Shown here piece by piece: positions 22,241 to 31,771 of a stretch of 64,000 nt of DNA. Made by a program: the position numbers and the translations under genes. Within the stretch, counting starts at the first letter, position 1; the number at the start of each line of letters is the position of its first letter. Below the pieces are notes generated by a model that was given only the letters and a program-made list of their open reading frames with translations, had not been told where the DNA came from and made no database searches. The stretch spans positions 27,620,477 to 27,684,476 of the forward strand of contig NC_092801.1 in assembly GCF_918797505.1 (NCBI RefSeq), given 5' to 3'. The stretch comes from Bemisia tabaci. Its lineage: Eukaryota; Arthropoda; Insecta; Hemiptera; Aleyrodidae.

Positions 22241-22490
22241 GAGGGGCTTGGAGGACAAGGTGCATAAGTGCAGTTTTTGCTATCTCGAAAAATGCGTGTT
22301 CGAAGTTTCGGAATTGCATGGAACCTTAAGGCGGAAAGAAAGTTCAAGTTGACTTTTGGATGCTTGAAAATTGAAGATTGGGAGCGAATTTTTCACAGGA
22401 TATGCTTTAAGACTAGTTTTACTCAAAATCAACAATATCTCAATTTTTTTTCAATAACCGCACTTATAGACTCCGTCCTCCAAGCCCTTC
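22241..22490. mobile_element. Family P inverted-repeat element, copy P1
   Basis: GAGGGGCTTGGAGGACAAGG and GCATAAGTGCAGTTTTTGC at left return inverted as CGCACTTATAGACTCCGTCC and CAAGCCCTTC at right. Other copies are at 50593-50845 and 51273-51527. It occupies the place where the promoter and first exon of secreted gene copy 2 would be expected. Confidence 0.7.
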
Positions 22491-22613
22491 AAATATACTT
22501 ACTATCTTTCTTCTAGGAAACGACGATGTATACCTTTTTTTTTTTTTTTTTTGTTTTGTTTTGTTTGGTGCATTCACTTGAATCTAATAATTTGAAATCC
22601 CGTTTCCTTACAG

Positions 22614-24827
22614 CTTACTTCTGTGCCACCAAGTNNNNNNNNNNNNNNNNNNNNNNNNNNNNNNNNNNNNNNNNNNNNNNNNNNNNNNNNNNNNNNNNNN
22701 NNNNNNNNNNNNNNNNNNNNNNNNNNNNNNNNNNNNNNNNNNNNNNNNNNNNNNNNNNNNNNNNNNNNNNNNNNNNNNNNNNNNNNNNNNNNNNNNNNNN
22801 NNNNNNNNNNNNNNNNNNNNNNNNNNNNNNNNNNNNNNNNNNNNNNNNNNNNNNNNNNNNNNNNNNNNNNNNNNNNNNNNNNNNNNNNNNNNNNNNNNNN
22901 NNNNNNNNNNNNNNNNNNNNNNNNNNNNNNNNNNNNNNNNNNNNNNNNNNNNNNNNNNNNNNNNNNNNNNNNNNNNNNNNNNNNNNNNNNNNNNNNNNNN
23001 NNNNNNNNNNNNNNNNNNNNNNNNNNNNNNNNNNNNNNNNNNNNNNNNNNNNNNNNNNNNNNNNNNNNNNNNNNNNNNNNNNNNNNNNNNNNNNNNNNNN
23101 NNNNNNNNNNNNNNNNNNNNNNNNNNNNNNNNNNGAGCTATGATGAATTACTAGATGGACTGATAGCCGTAGAAACTAAGCGGAAAGCTGCCTTGAAGAA
23201 GGCAGTAGGTGAAGCCGCTAGGTATAAAAACAACGCTACGCTTAAATTTCTGGAGGCTACAAAGCAGGGGGATGAGGAACTCGTGAAAATACGGCAATTT
23301 TTTGATGCTGGGAGGATCTATTTCGACTTCGGGAAAGGAAAATATAAGTTCGAGCACGAGCAAATTGATGCATTCAAGGTAAAATCAACATAAATTTTAC
23401 CTAACTGGGGGTACGCCCCCTGACCGCTCTGCGGTTCCCCCGGATGCGCTTTGCGCCTCAGGCGTAATGCGTGACGTGATACCAATATGATTTTATATCA
23501 TAGAGTAAGATATCGATGGTGAAGCTGCAGAAATGCGTATTCGCAGTTTTGTTGCGTTGCAGGTTTCCTGTCATTCTTTATTTTCTACATAGAAAGCTAC
23601 GACTTGCAATTTATTGAAAACTCCGTTGAGTTTTCCTCTTCGCGTGGAAAATATTCTGTGAAAATTTCAAGCCCTTATTTTTGTTCCGTCTCCCTTTAGG
23701 AAATTAAATAAAAGCGAGGATTTTGAAACATAGCAACAGAGATACGCAATTTTGCAGTTTCCCCGTCGATATTCATTAAAGTCACATGAGCGCAATATGG
23801 AACTTGCGCAGTGGCGAGGCGTGAATTGCGATATATCGATTGTTATTCCATTGAAACCCATAGTAAAGAATCGATTATTAAGGTGTTTGCTGCGAACACC
23901 CTGTTTATCAATCCTTTTCCATAAGTTTAAATGGCATAACAATCGATATATCGCAAAGCACTCCACGCTTTTTTACCCGCACGTTCACCCACAAGATATT
24001 TTAAAGGTTTCTGAGGATTGTGCAAGGAATTTATTCCTTAATTCTTTATGTGACATTTTTCAATCTGGGAGGGTAAATTCGTCAGTAAAGCATGTAAAAT
24101 GTAGAAGGTTTTGACCTCCAATTTCGTATCAAAACGCAAATTAATTACTTTATCCGCATGTTTAAACAACAGCAAAACACTTAATAACCAAGCAGAAACA
24201 AGGAATAATTTTGGAAGAAGCATCAATATTTCTGAAAATGTATGTATAAAATTTTCAGATTGTACCCAAGACTTTTAATTTCTAGTCAAGATTTTATGAA
24301 AAAAAGTAATATCATTATCGATGCTCTCTGCAACACTAAATGAATACTGTTAGGAAAATTTAAAAATAATATAATCACATCATCATGGTCAAAATGTGAT
24401 TGAAAAGACAGATTGCTTTTATTTCCTCTTCTAAATCCTTTAATTCATACTTTCATTCTATACCTTTTAATACTAATATTACTACTACCTATTATACATT
24501 TATTACATTTCAAATTGAATTTTTACTTTTTAAAGTTGTTGCTTAATTATTGTATTTCTTAACATTTTATAGATTAAAACTAAAATCTGACATTTGTTGT
24601 AGAAAACTGCACTCTTGCGAGAAAAGGACTACTTCAGTAACCAAGTGGATAAGGTAACCGCTACCCATGCTACTATAGAGTCTGAAAAAGGAGATCTACC
24701 TAAAGAGGAGCTGGGCAAACTGCAACCACTGTTCGACTCCTTCGATCGGAGTTACGAAGCTCTGAATCCACTAGTGACACAATTTCTTATCAATATGAAA
24801 GAGGACATAAAATTAAGACCCGGGTAA
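22614..24827 (+). CDS. Small secreted helical protein, copy 2 (partial, gap in exon 2)
   Basis: Paralogue of the gene at 19513-21561. A strong acceptor (CCCGTTTCCTTACAG) precedes CTTACTTCTGTGCCACCAAG, which aligns with the first codons of exon 2 in copy 1. Sequence then enters 500 N (22635-23134) and resumes at 23136 as SYDELLDGLIAVETKRKA, running to 23378 before GTAAAA. The visible part includes QFFDAGRIYFDF. Exon 3 (24603-24827), after GTTGTAG, is 225 nt like its partner, starts KTALLREKDYF and ends in TAA. The signal-peptide exon was not found between the copy 1 tail and 22614; it is either lost to the P1 insertion or sits in the gap. Intron 2 is 1224 bp, enlarged by E1 and C4. Splice positions and phase are conserved, arguing for a functional duplicate, but intactness cannot be judged. 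Confidence 0.7.
22635..23134. other. Assembly gap, exactly 500 N
   Basis: A round placeholder length, so the true size is unknown. It falls inside the central exon of secreted gene copy 2. At 500 the frame happens to stay open, but the paralogue predicts only a few missing codons. Confidence 0.98.
23405..23465. repeat. Three consecutive GC-rich hairpins
   Basis: GGGGGTACGCCCCC, then GACCGCTCTGCGGTTC, then GGATGCGCTTTGCGCCTC follow one another with no spacer, 27 bp after exon 2 of copy 2. Each has a small stable stem. The GC content contrasts sharply with the intron. Confidence 0.75.
23510..23772. mobile_element. Family E inverted-repeat element, copy E1
   Basis: ATATCGATGGTGAAGCTGCA at left and TGCAGTTTCCCCGTCGATAT at right are inverted. 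GGTTTCCTGTCATTC and TTTCAAGCCCTTA interior blocks are shared with E2 and E3. Inside intron 2 of copy 2. Confidence 0.75.
23809..23969. mobile_element. Family C hAT-like MITE, copy C4
   Basis: CAGTGGCGAGGCGTGAATTG at left, TATCGCAAAGCACTCCACGC at right with the last bases eroded, and the central palindrome GTTTGCTGCGAACACC. Inside intron 2 of copy 2. Confidence 0.8.
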
Positions 24828-24926
24828 TATTGGGTATTCCATTTCGATCCATGACAAGAAATATCAATATTATACAGTTTTATCATGACTTATTTTTTTT
24901 TATCAAGATTCTGCCATATAAAACTA

Positions 24927-25358
24927 GAGTCCCTTTATACCCAGAGTTAAGACAACTCGATTATCAGCTGACTGGCAGCCGGCCTTGGCTGGCCATGGAG
25001 GCCGAAACGAGTGCACCCAAACGAACGATATTGAGGGATAAGGATCAGGAATCCTGCGATGTCTGTCACACAAAAACAACAACATCAACAAATTGATCAA
25101 TTAAAAAGAAAATGGGATTGGTTTGTGAATAATTTCTTAATCTATTTTCATTTTGGACCGATGGAAATAACAATTTACTCTTGATAAACCACAATTAGGT
25201 AATATTTTCATTATTCTTGTTCACATTCGAGGTACCGCCATCTTGGTGCACTCGTTTCGGCCTCCATGAGCGTGAACCAATCAGAATTGGATTTTTTTTA
25301 GGCCACTTTCAGCCCAACCAAAAGTGAGTTGTCTTAACTCTGGGTATAAAGGGACTCT
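24927..25358. mobile_element. Family Q MITE, copy Q1 (GAGTCCCTTTATA ends)
   Basis: 432 bp with about 32 bp of perfect terminal inverted repeat starting GAGTCCCTTTATACCCAGAG, flanked by TA on both sides. This fits a Tc1/mariner-type MITE. It also has an internal inverted GGCCGAAACGAGTGCACC. It separates secreted gene copy 2 from the duplicated exon tail at 25381. Confidence 0.85.
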
Positions 25359-25380
25359 ATATAAAACCAACATTTTTATT

Positions 25381-25431
25381 CAAAATTTTCTTATCAATTT
25401 GGAAGAGGACAAAAATATAAGACCCATGTGA
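25381..25431 (+). pseudogene. Duplicated last-exon tail of the secreted gene family
   Basis: Reads QNFLINLEEDKNIRPM then TGA, against TQFLINMKEDIKLRPG and stop in copy 2 and FEIDLEETKKKMSK in copy 1. Homology continues past the stop (ATGTTGGGTA against ATATTGGGTA). No splice acceptor or upstream exon accompanies it, so it is a fragment left by unequal exchange or by a deleted third copy. Confidence 0.75.
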
Positions 25432-25478
25432 TGTTGGGTAGTCACATTATTATTGTAATTTCTGTGCATTCTAAGACT

Positions 25479-25484
25479 AATAAA
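25479..25484 (+). terminator. Poly(A) signal after the duplicated tail
   Basis: AATAAA 48 bp after the TGA of the fragment, followed by a T- and A-rich stretch. It may be the original 3' end of a lost third copy, or be used by copy 2 after read-through of Q1. Confidence 0.45.
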
Positions 25485-25589
25485 CACATACTTTTTTTTT
25501 AAAAATAAAAGAAAAAAAATCTACTTTATTCATTTATGATTTTCCTTGGTTATTTCATGTTGACACCGTCGAATAGTATCCTTATAGTC

Positions 25590-25965
25590 CATGAAATATG
25601 CCCTGGGGGTATGGAGGGATTTTGTTGGCGGAAACGGGTGGTTGCAATTCCACTTCAACCAACAATGCCGTGCTGAGGAAAAAGGCCGTATGAGGTTTCA
25701 GGCGTTGCCACAATTCCTCTGGCAAACCACTAATTTTCAGGAAAATGTTTGAATATTTTTCTGCCAATTTCTCTGAGAATTTCGAGGAAATGTATTTATA
25801 ATTTTCCTCAAAATAAACCTTTTATCGAAGGAACTTTGGCAACTCTCGAATGTTTATACGACATTTTTCGTTGGCATGGCAGAAAAGGATCACTCGATAC
25901 TTCCTATGTCTTCCAAGCTAACAGCTTTGTCTATCAATTTCATTAATCAGCCCGCTGGTACTTTA
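25590..25965. mobile_element. Family H element, split by A8 (H1)
   Basis: Left arm GGGGGTATGGAGGGATTTTG with GAAACGGGTGGTTGCAATTC. Right arm CTATGTCTTCCAAGC to AGCTTTGTCTATCAATTTCA. The family A copy lies between them. More complete H sequence is at 49640-49915 and 55137-55577. Confidence 0.55.
25665..25882. mobile_element. Family A element, copy A8
   Basis: Ends TGCCGTGCTGAGGAAAAAGG and TTCGTTGGCATGGCAG. Shorter than the family norm because of an internal deletion. Confidence 0.8.
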
Positions 25966-26137
25966 AGAATATTAAATAAAAAACACAATGTTTAGTGACC
26001 CATTGCAACATCCCTCCACACAAGACAATAGCCCAGTCTCGATGTAAATGACACAACGCATCGTGCCACAAGTCGTATGAGAACCAGATCAGCGCTTCGA
26101 GTCGCATTTCTGCACGCTTTTCGCACGGGGAGCTATT

Positions 26138-26389
26138 CTGCCGCACAGAGGAAAAACGCCGTACGAGACCTCAGACGTTGCCATATTTCCTTCGATAAAG
26201 ACTTAATTTCTAGGAAAATTTTGAATATTTTCCATTAATTTTTTCATACAATTTTGTTCGCAATTTTATCTAAAACGTCTGAAAGTTTGAAGGACAAATA
26301 CGCATGGTTTTCTTCCAAAATACATGTTACACTCGGAGTGATTTGCCAACATTCGGATGTTCTTACGGCGTTTTTCCTTAGCACGGCAT
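26138..26389. mobile_element. Family A element, copy A9
   Basis: Left CTGCCGCACAGAGGAAAAAC and right TTTTTCCTTAGCACGGCA, with TATT on both sides (26134-26137 and 26390-26393) as the 4-bp duplication. Confidence 0.85.
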
Positions 26390-26874
26390 TATTGCGTGGA
26401 TACCGGGAGACACTCAAAACAAATGTGAGAAGATATTAACCGCGGGCCTTCGCGAAAAAATAGGATCGTGGCGTAGCAGTGCGTGGGTGAGTGCGGTAAT
26501 ATCCGCGACGTAAGTTTTTTGCTCCTCCGACGTAAGGACGTAAATCAATTTTCGGGTGAGCCCTATTATCCGTAAAACCTCCGACTTCCTAGGGCTCATG
26601 CATAAAATAAGAAACTTCCTTACGTAAGGAGGATCGAGGAGCTTGAGTCGGGGGCGATGACAGTGAAACAATTCGCTCTGAGGTGCTTTCACTACTGTCC
26701 ACAAGCCGCAAGCTCATATTTCCGACGCTTGGCTTAAGGAGTGTGACTCCTGCGTGGTTTTTGTGCGAAAAGAAGATTTTTTTTATATTTTATTACAAAT
26801 ATCTTCTTTTCTTTTCATTTCTTGGAAAACCTGCAATTTTCTTTCATCAGGAGCTAAAGGCATCCCGAGCCTAG

Positions 26875-26960
26875 ACCGATCCCTGCTCCATATCCCTTTT
26901 GCCTTCTCTGTTTAAAGCTTTGCCTATCAATTTCAACAGTCAGCCCGCCATTCACTGTTA
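26875..26960. mobile_element. Family H right-arm fragment (H3)
   Basis: CTCCATATCCCTTTTGCCTT and GCCTATCAATTTCAACAGTC match the right arm of H. The left arm is absent. Confidence 0.5.
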
Positions 26961-27129
26961 CGAAACGCCCAATGACGTTTCGAATGAGAATTCCCATTTT
27001 TTCTTGAAGCATCAAATAAAAAAATGAAAAACTCTGTCTCGAATTTGATTCTTTTCATTGTACACCGTCCAAGATGACTTTCTAGGATTTTGTTCAAGAA
27101 TTTCTATCCCTTTTTCGGAAAAAAACGAT

Positions 27130-27600
27130 CGCGTACAAATGCACGTATTTCTATCAAACGGAACTAAGCGCCATAGGGGGAAGAAGGGAGAGGGGGGCTT
27201 GGATTGGCGGGTGTTGCGGAACGCGATGCTCGTTCCGTCCTATACTCGTAATGCTTTTCCATGGCGCTTAGTTCCGTTTGACGGAACGCGCTATTCGGGA
27301 TCTAAAATCCTCAAAAGGAACTCAATTTGGTGCTTAGTTCACTGGAAAATAAAAACGCATTAGATCTAGAGCCCAGACTCTTGAAAACATTAACAAGAGA
27401 AAGGACTCTTGATTCAATCAGATTTAAGCTTAAATCAAAAGGAAATCCGCTCAAATTAAGAGGCTTGGTCCTTGATTTAAGCCTAAATCGGACTGAATCA
27501 AGAGTGATTTTTTCTTGTCAGATGTTTTTAAGAGTCTAGGACTCTAGATCCAAATGTGTTTTTTTTCCAGTGTTCCGTTTAATAGAAATACATCCAAATG
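27130..27600. mobile_element. Family S element, copy S2, interrupted by M2
   Basis: CGTATTTCTATCAAACGGAA at left and CCGTTTAATAGAAATACATC at right are inverted, with a second internal inverted CGGAACTAAGCGCCAT block near 27164 and 27262. Removing M2 and one TT restores the CTTAGTTCCGTTT seen at 27268. Confidence 0.6.
27340..27572. mobile_element. Family M foldback, copy M2, inside S2
   Basis: CACTGG at 27340 and CCAGTG at 27572 with the AATCAGATTTAAGCTTAAAT core. It interrupts GTT/CCG of S2 with TT on both sides, giving a 2-bp duplication. Confidence 0.8.
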
Positions 27601-27702
27601 TCCCAAATACTAACGTACGATCCAACAAAAAACAACATTGATCATGCAAGTCAGCACAACCGATAATTTTGGCGAAAGCCACAACGAGAGAATCACACGC
27701 GT

Positions 27703-27738
27703 ATATCATCACCATCATCATCATCATTCATCATCATC
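27703..27738. repeat. (CAT)n microsatellite
   Basis: CATCACCATCATCATCATCA and then CATCATCATCATGG. It explains the His-rich run in one short frame here. Confidence 0.9.
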
Positions 27739-28055
27739 ATGGGCGTCATCATGGAGCAATAGGAGCATGCGTCTAATGAGCAGACTCATTTGCCTCGGGA
27801 CAGATCTTAATTGCACCCGACGATGATCAGGGGTTTCTCAAAAGCGAGACGGACGATACGTTAGCTGCGCCGTCTGTTTTCAGACTTTCACCCGCAGAAA
27901 AACCAATCTTTTTCACCGTGCGAGCCCAGATATAGGGCGCCGGGCCGGCGCTCCATTATTATGCATAAATCCACGACCGAGAGTGATGATGCTGCGGAAA
28001 AGTCCGTTCTCGACGGTTTCAACCTCGAGTATATGCTTTCAGAAGGACGACTATT

Positions 28056-28728
28056 CTATTGTGCTGAGGAAAAACGTCGTATGAACATTTGAGAGCTGCC
28101 AGATTTCCCTCCATAAAATGTCTATTTTTGCGAAACGTTACGAATATACACTGAAAAAAAAAAAAATCTCGGTGTATTTACTAAGAAAAGGGTAAAATTA
28201 CCAAGAATTCAGTGTTCTATTTGATCCCAGTTTTTTCTTGGTAAAATTACCATTTATGGAATTGGTAATTTTACCGAGAAATCTCGGTAAAATTATTGAA
28301 CTTTCTCGGTAATTTTACTGGACCTTGGTAAAAACGCCAATATTTTTTATCGACTGTGGTATAATTACCGAGATTAAATGGCAAAGTTACCAGGAATTGA
28401 TTACCAATAAAAGTGGTATTCTTACCTGAAAAAACCGGTAAAAATACCGGTTTTTAGGTAAGCTTACCAGTCTGTCTTGGTAAAATTACCAATAATTGGT
28501 AAAAAAAAGTGAGATGGTAAAGGTACCAACGGACCTTGGTAAAAACGCAGAGAATTTTTTTCAGTGTATATCCTTGAAATTTTTAGGGACTTCAGGTGAA
28601 ATTGCGCACAAAATTATCTGAAAAATTGGAAGGAAAATGTTCACAAGTTTACTTTGAAATTCGTGTTTTATCAAAAGAAATTTGGCAACGCTTAAAGGTT
28701 CATACGACGTTTTTCCTTCGCACGGCAG
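28056..28728. mobile_element. Family A element, copy A10, with K1 inside
   Basis: Left end CTATTGTGCTGAGGAAAAAC, right end CCTTCGCACGGCAG, with TATT on both sides (28052-28055 and 28729-28732). The K1 hairpin splits it after GTTACGAATATA. Confidence 0.85.
28149..28566. mobile_element. Element K1, GGTAAAATTACC-rich hairpin
   Basis: 418 bp with CACTGAAAAAAAA and TTTTTTTCAGTG ends and TA on both sides. The interior is built from many copies of TTGGTAAAATTACC-like palindromes. A second, near-collinear copy is at 61932-62339. Confidence 0.85.
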
Positions 28729-28732
28729 TATT

Positions 28733-29799
28733 GCAGCAGAACATTGTTTTTTTATTTGGGGGGGGGGGGGGTGGTGTCATACTGATAGAATGCAAGGTTT
28801 GTATTTTTGGGAACTTCTTGGGAACTCTGAGGCACTAAGGAGTCCTTCAGTCTATGGGATCTAGGAGATCTTTATCAGGAATTTTGAGCCATTTAAAAAG
28901 CAAAAGTGGGACATGGGGAAACGTGGGGACACCCCATGAAGGGATAGCGTAAGGGCGTTAACGAAGATATATTGCATTGTCAGTTGCTCGATAACCTCAA
29001 AGAAGAGAGGCACATTGAGGCGTTTGGGTGTCGCAGAATGTCAGAGTGAGTTGTAGGAGCAACCTTCATGGTTATGAACGTGGGGTATTTTTTTTAGTAA
29101 GAATCAAGCTGGAAAGTTATCGATTGCTAAGTTTATTTTTCATTTTTGATGAGAAACAATTTTTTTTTAAAAAAAAAAATTAAGTCTTCAAAACTGTTTG
29201 TAATGAATAAGTATGATGCATAAAGAAACTCTGAAGATTCAGGTCCGTAAAAAGTTGGTTTGAAAATGTTTAATTTAGATAAATTAAATGGTTCTTTTTC
29301 AAACAATGAATTTGGATTTCCAAGGGAGTAGAGAGTGCATTTAACAGTAAGTGCATACCTTAGCCTGTACACCGACATAACGTCATGTCTAAAAACAGCA
29401 CTGGGGTTGGATATTTTTACAACTATGTACGATACTAAAGAGTTGATTGTAAAAAGTGATTCAAGAAGTGTATAATATTCTATCACAAACATTTTTATAC
29501 ATAAAAACTTTTAACTATCCACGATTACAAATTCACGACTACACGCATTCGAGGGTTCGTTTTGACGACCTTCCCATTTCTGTCGCATTCTTTTGATCAA
29601 AAGATTCCCTCGAGCTTGGCTTTTTTTGCATCCTTTATCACTAAATGAGGCCGCATCTCACAAATTTTACATAGGCTTCTCATAGAGAACGAATTGCTCC
29701 ATAGAATTCTCGATCCCGAAAGAGAGAGTTGAAAAAAAGGAGAAAAAATTAATTACAGGAGCGTATTCGTAGACTTCTTTTTGCGGGCGCCTCCGTCGC
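28733..29799. other. Intergenic, no supportable gene
   Basis: Has a G-run at 28759-28771 and an A/T slippage tract near 29159-29180. The longest frame (minus 29133-29492, 119 codons) is open but has no motif, and its last codons run through the A/T tract. I regard it as unproven. Confidence 0.4.
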
Positions 29800-30026
29800 G
29801 CGTCGCACACTGGACCGAGTCAACAGGAGAAGTCGGACAAAATTTGGAAAATTTAAACGCTTGTAACTCCGTTTATAGAAAATTTAAAGGCTCTAAAAGT
29901 GGTTTCATTGGTTTCGTCGTGAAATGTTCTTCCAAAAGTACCCCTTGAAATTGAATATGTGAGGAAACAAGAATCAACATTTGTAGTTTAATTGTAAGTC
30001 AAAAATGTCATGTCCGACCTCTCTAA
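29800..30026 (-). mobile_element. Family I element, copy I1
   Basis: Minus-oriented copy: CGAGTCAACAGGAGAAGTCG at left and GTCATGTCCGACCTCTC at right, with the shared GGTTTCATTGGTTTCGTCG interior. Its right end abuts foldback L1. Confidence 0.7.
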
Positions 30027-30531
30027 TGGAGATGTTGCATGTGTGAGGAATTTGCGATTTGACTGTTGATTCTTATGTAAAAGTTCGCGAGAAACACGAT
30101 GGTGCCACTGGTTTTCCCTGACATCAACTCCCAAGCTCAAAAAAAGCTCTCAAGTTGAGGCCAAAATGGAGGGGATAACCCACACTATCCTGAGAGTCCA
30201 CCTCTACATCAAGACAGACTCTCCATGCAAAGATAGGGAGCAAATACATTGACAGGGCTGCCACTTTATTTGGGGACTCTTAAACTGAAAACACGGCACC
30301 ACTGATAATGTATTTGCTCCCTATCTTTGCGTGGAGAGTTTATCTTGATGTAGAGGTGGACTCTCAGGATAGCGTGGGATATCCCCGGTCATTTTGGCTT
30401 CAACTTGAGAGCTTTTTTTGAGCTTGGGAGTTGATTTCAGAGAAAACCAGTGGCACCATCGTGTTTCTCGCCAACGTTTACATAAGAATCAATAGTCAAA
30501 TCGCAAATTCCTCACAAATGCAACATCTCCA
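30027..30531. mobile_element. Foldback L1, about 505 bp
   Basis: Both arms start TGGAGATGTTGCATGTGTGA-like and pair for about 230 bp, leaving a loop of about 45 bp around GCCACTTTATTTGGGGACTC. A second copy lies at 51977-52488 in the opposite orientation. Confidence 0.88.
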
Positions 30532-30532
30532 A

Positions 30533-30758
30533 CACTGGAAAAAAACACATTGGATCGAGAGTCCAGACTCTTAAAAACATCGACAAGAAAAAATACTCTT
30601 GATTCAATCAGATTTAAGCTTAAATCAAGAACCAAGCCTCTTAATTTGAGCGGATTTCCTTTTGATTTCAGCTTAAATCTGATTGAATCAAGAGCCCATT
30701 TTCTTGTCAATGTTTTTAAGAGTCTGGACTCTCGATTCAATGTGTTTTTCTTCCAGTG
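30533..30758. mobile_element. Family M foldback, copy M3
   Basis: CACTGGAAAAAAACACATTG to TGTGTTTTTCTTCCAGTG. Begins one base after the end of L1. Compared with M1 and M2 its central segment is reversed, which means it sits in the opposite orientation. Confidence 0.85.
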
Positions 30759-31031
30759 CATTGAATGGATCCACTGTGCGTTGGGTTGAAATGACAACAA
30801 AAGAAGCCGCAGCGGGGATCGTGGCCGGGACGGAGGACAACCGAGATGGACACGAGTCATGCGCCACTTTCTTCTCCTCGAATTACTGGTCAGCATGCAA
30901 ATCAGATATTTTCAAATAAAGCTGCAAACGCTTTGACAAAATAATTACAGCTCGGCCCGCACCCGCCTCAAACGTCCGAGCGGTGCGTTGCGCCCTGACG
31001 CGCGCTGTTGCGTTTCCGTCGCTTCGCTACT

Positions 31032-31279
31032 CTGCCGTGCAACGCAAAAACGCCGCAAACGCCATTTTACATTTTTTGGAAACAATCTATGATAGCAGAA
31101 AAATGTGTGTATCTTAGGACAGTTTTTTCACAGAATTCTTTCACAAATACTATCAAGAGCTAAACCTGAAAATTTGAGGCGCATGGTTAAAACAATTTTT
31201 ATTTTATAAAGTGTCGAGTTCAAAAAAAAAACGAGGGAAAATCTTGATGGATTTACGGCGTTCTTGCATAGCACGGTAG
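31032..31279. mobile_element. Family A element, copy A11
   Basis: CTGCCGTGCAACGCAAAAAC at left and GCATAGCACGGTAG at right, with a perfect TACT duplication (31028-31031 and 31280-31283). The inner parts are diverged. Confidence 0.82.
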
Positions 31280-31471
31280 TACTGTGATCCGTTGGAACCA
31301 AGTCAATGGCCGAAAGGAAAAAGCACGCATCTCCATTGCAATGTTTGAAAAGCGCTAGAGAGGAAGAGACGGGCGGAAGAAATACATGTAATGTATAACG
31401 TACTTTATGAGAAATCATTAAAATTGCATGAAACGACCGTTAAAAATGCCTTAATATGCATTTCCAGCATA

Positions 31472-31555
31472 TGAATGCTCGTATTCATGCTAAAAGGAAC
31501 TATGTGCATAGGGGTTGCGTGTTACATAGTTCCTTTTAGCATAAATACGTGCAAA
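31472..31555. repeat. Short S-type hairpin (S3)
   Basis: GTATTCATGCTAAAAGGAAC pairs with GTTCCTTTTAGCATAAATAC around a loop with GGGGTTGCGTG. It is a minimal version of family S ends. Confidence 0.7.
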
Positions 31556-31770
31556 TGGCCTACTACGAAACCACGTATCTTCACTGGGGTATTTCAAAAT
31601 TTCCATCCCTACTTTATGTTTTTGAAGGGAATAAGTCAATTTATGGGCTTACAATTTATACAGGATGATTTGCTAATAGAAAAGATACACCAAAGAGGTT
31701 TTCAAAATATTACATTCACTAATTTTTCAAAGGAAAATTGGAATATGTAGGAAACCTGCAATTTCGCAAA
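31556..31770. mobile_element. Family E fragment (E5)
   Basis: ACTACGAAACCACGTATCTT and TTTATGTTTTTGAAGGG resemble E3. The BEL/Pao element begins immediately after, so it may have inserted into this repeat. Confidence 0.5.
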
Positions 31771-31771
31771 T

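Noticed and set aside
22526..23143. 205-codon frame through the N gap
   Set aside because: Its body is unknown sequence and its frame differs from that of the real exon 2.
27703..27738. His-rich peptide run
   Set aside because: Microsatellite translation.
29133..29492. 119-codon minus-strand frame
   Set aside because: No recognisable motif or splice context, and its last codons run through an A/T slippage tract. It may be chance in AT-rich DNA.
30489..30896. 135-codon minus-strand frame
   Set aside because: Most of it is the M3 palindrome, which is open on both strands because of its symmetry; the same peptide words appear at M1 and M2.
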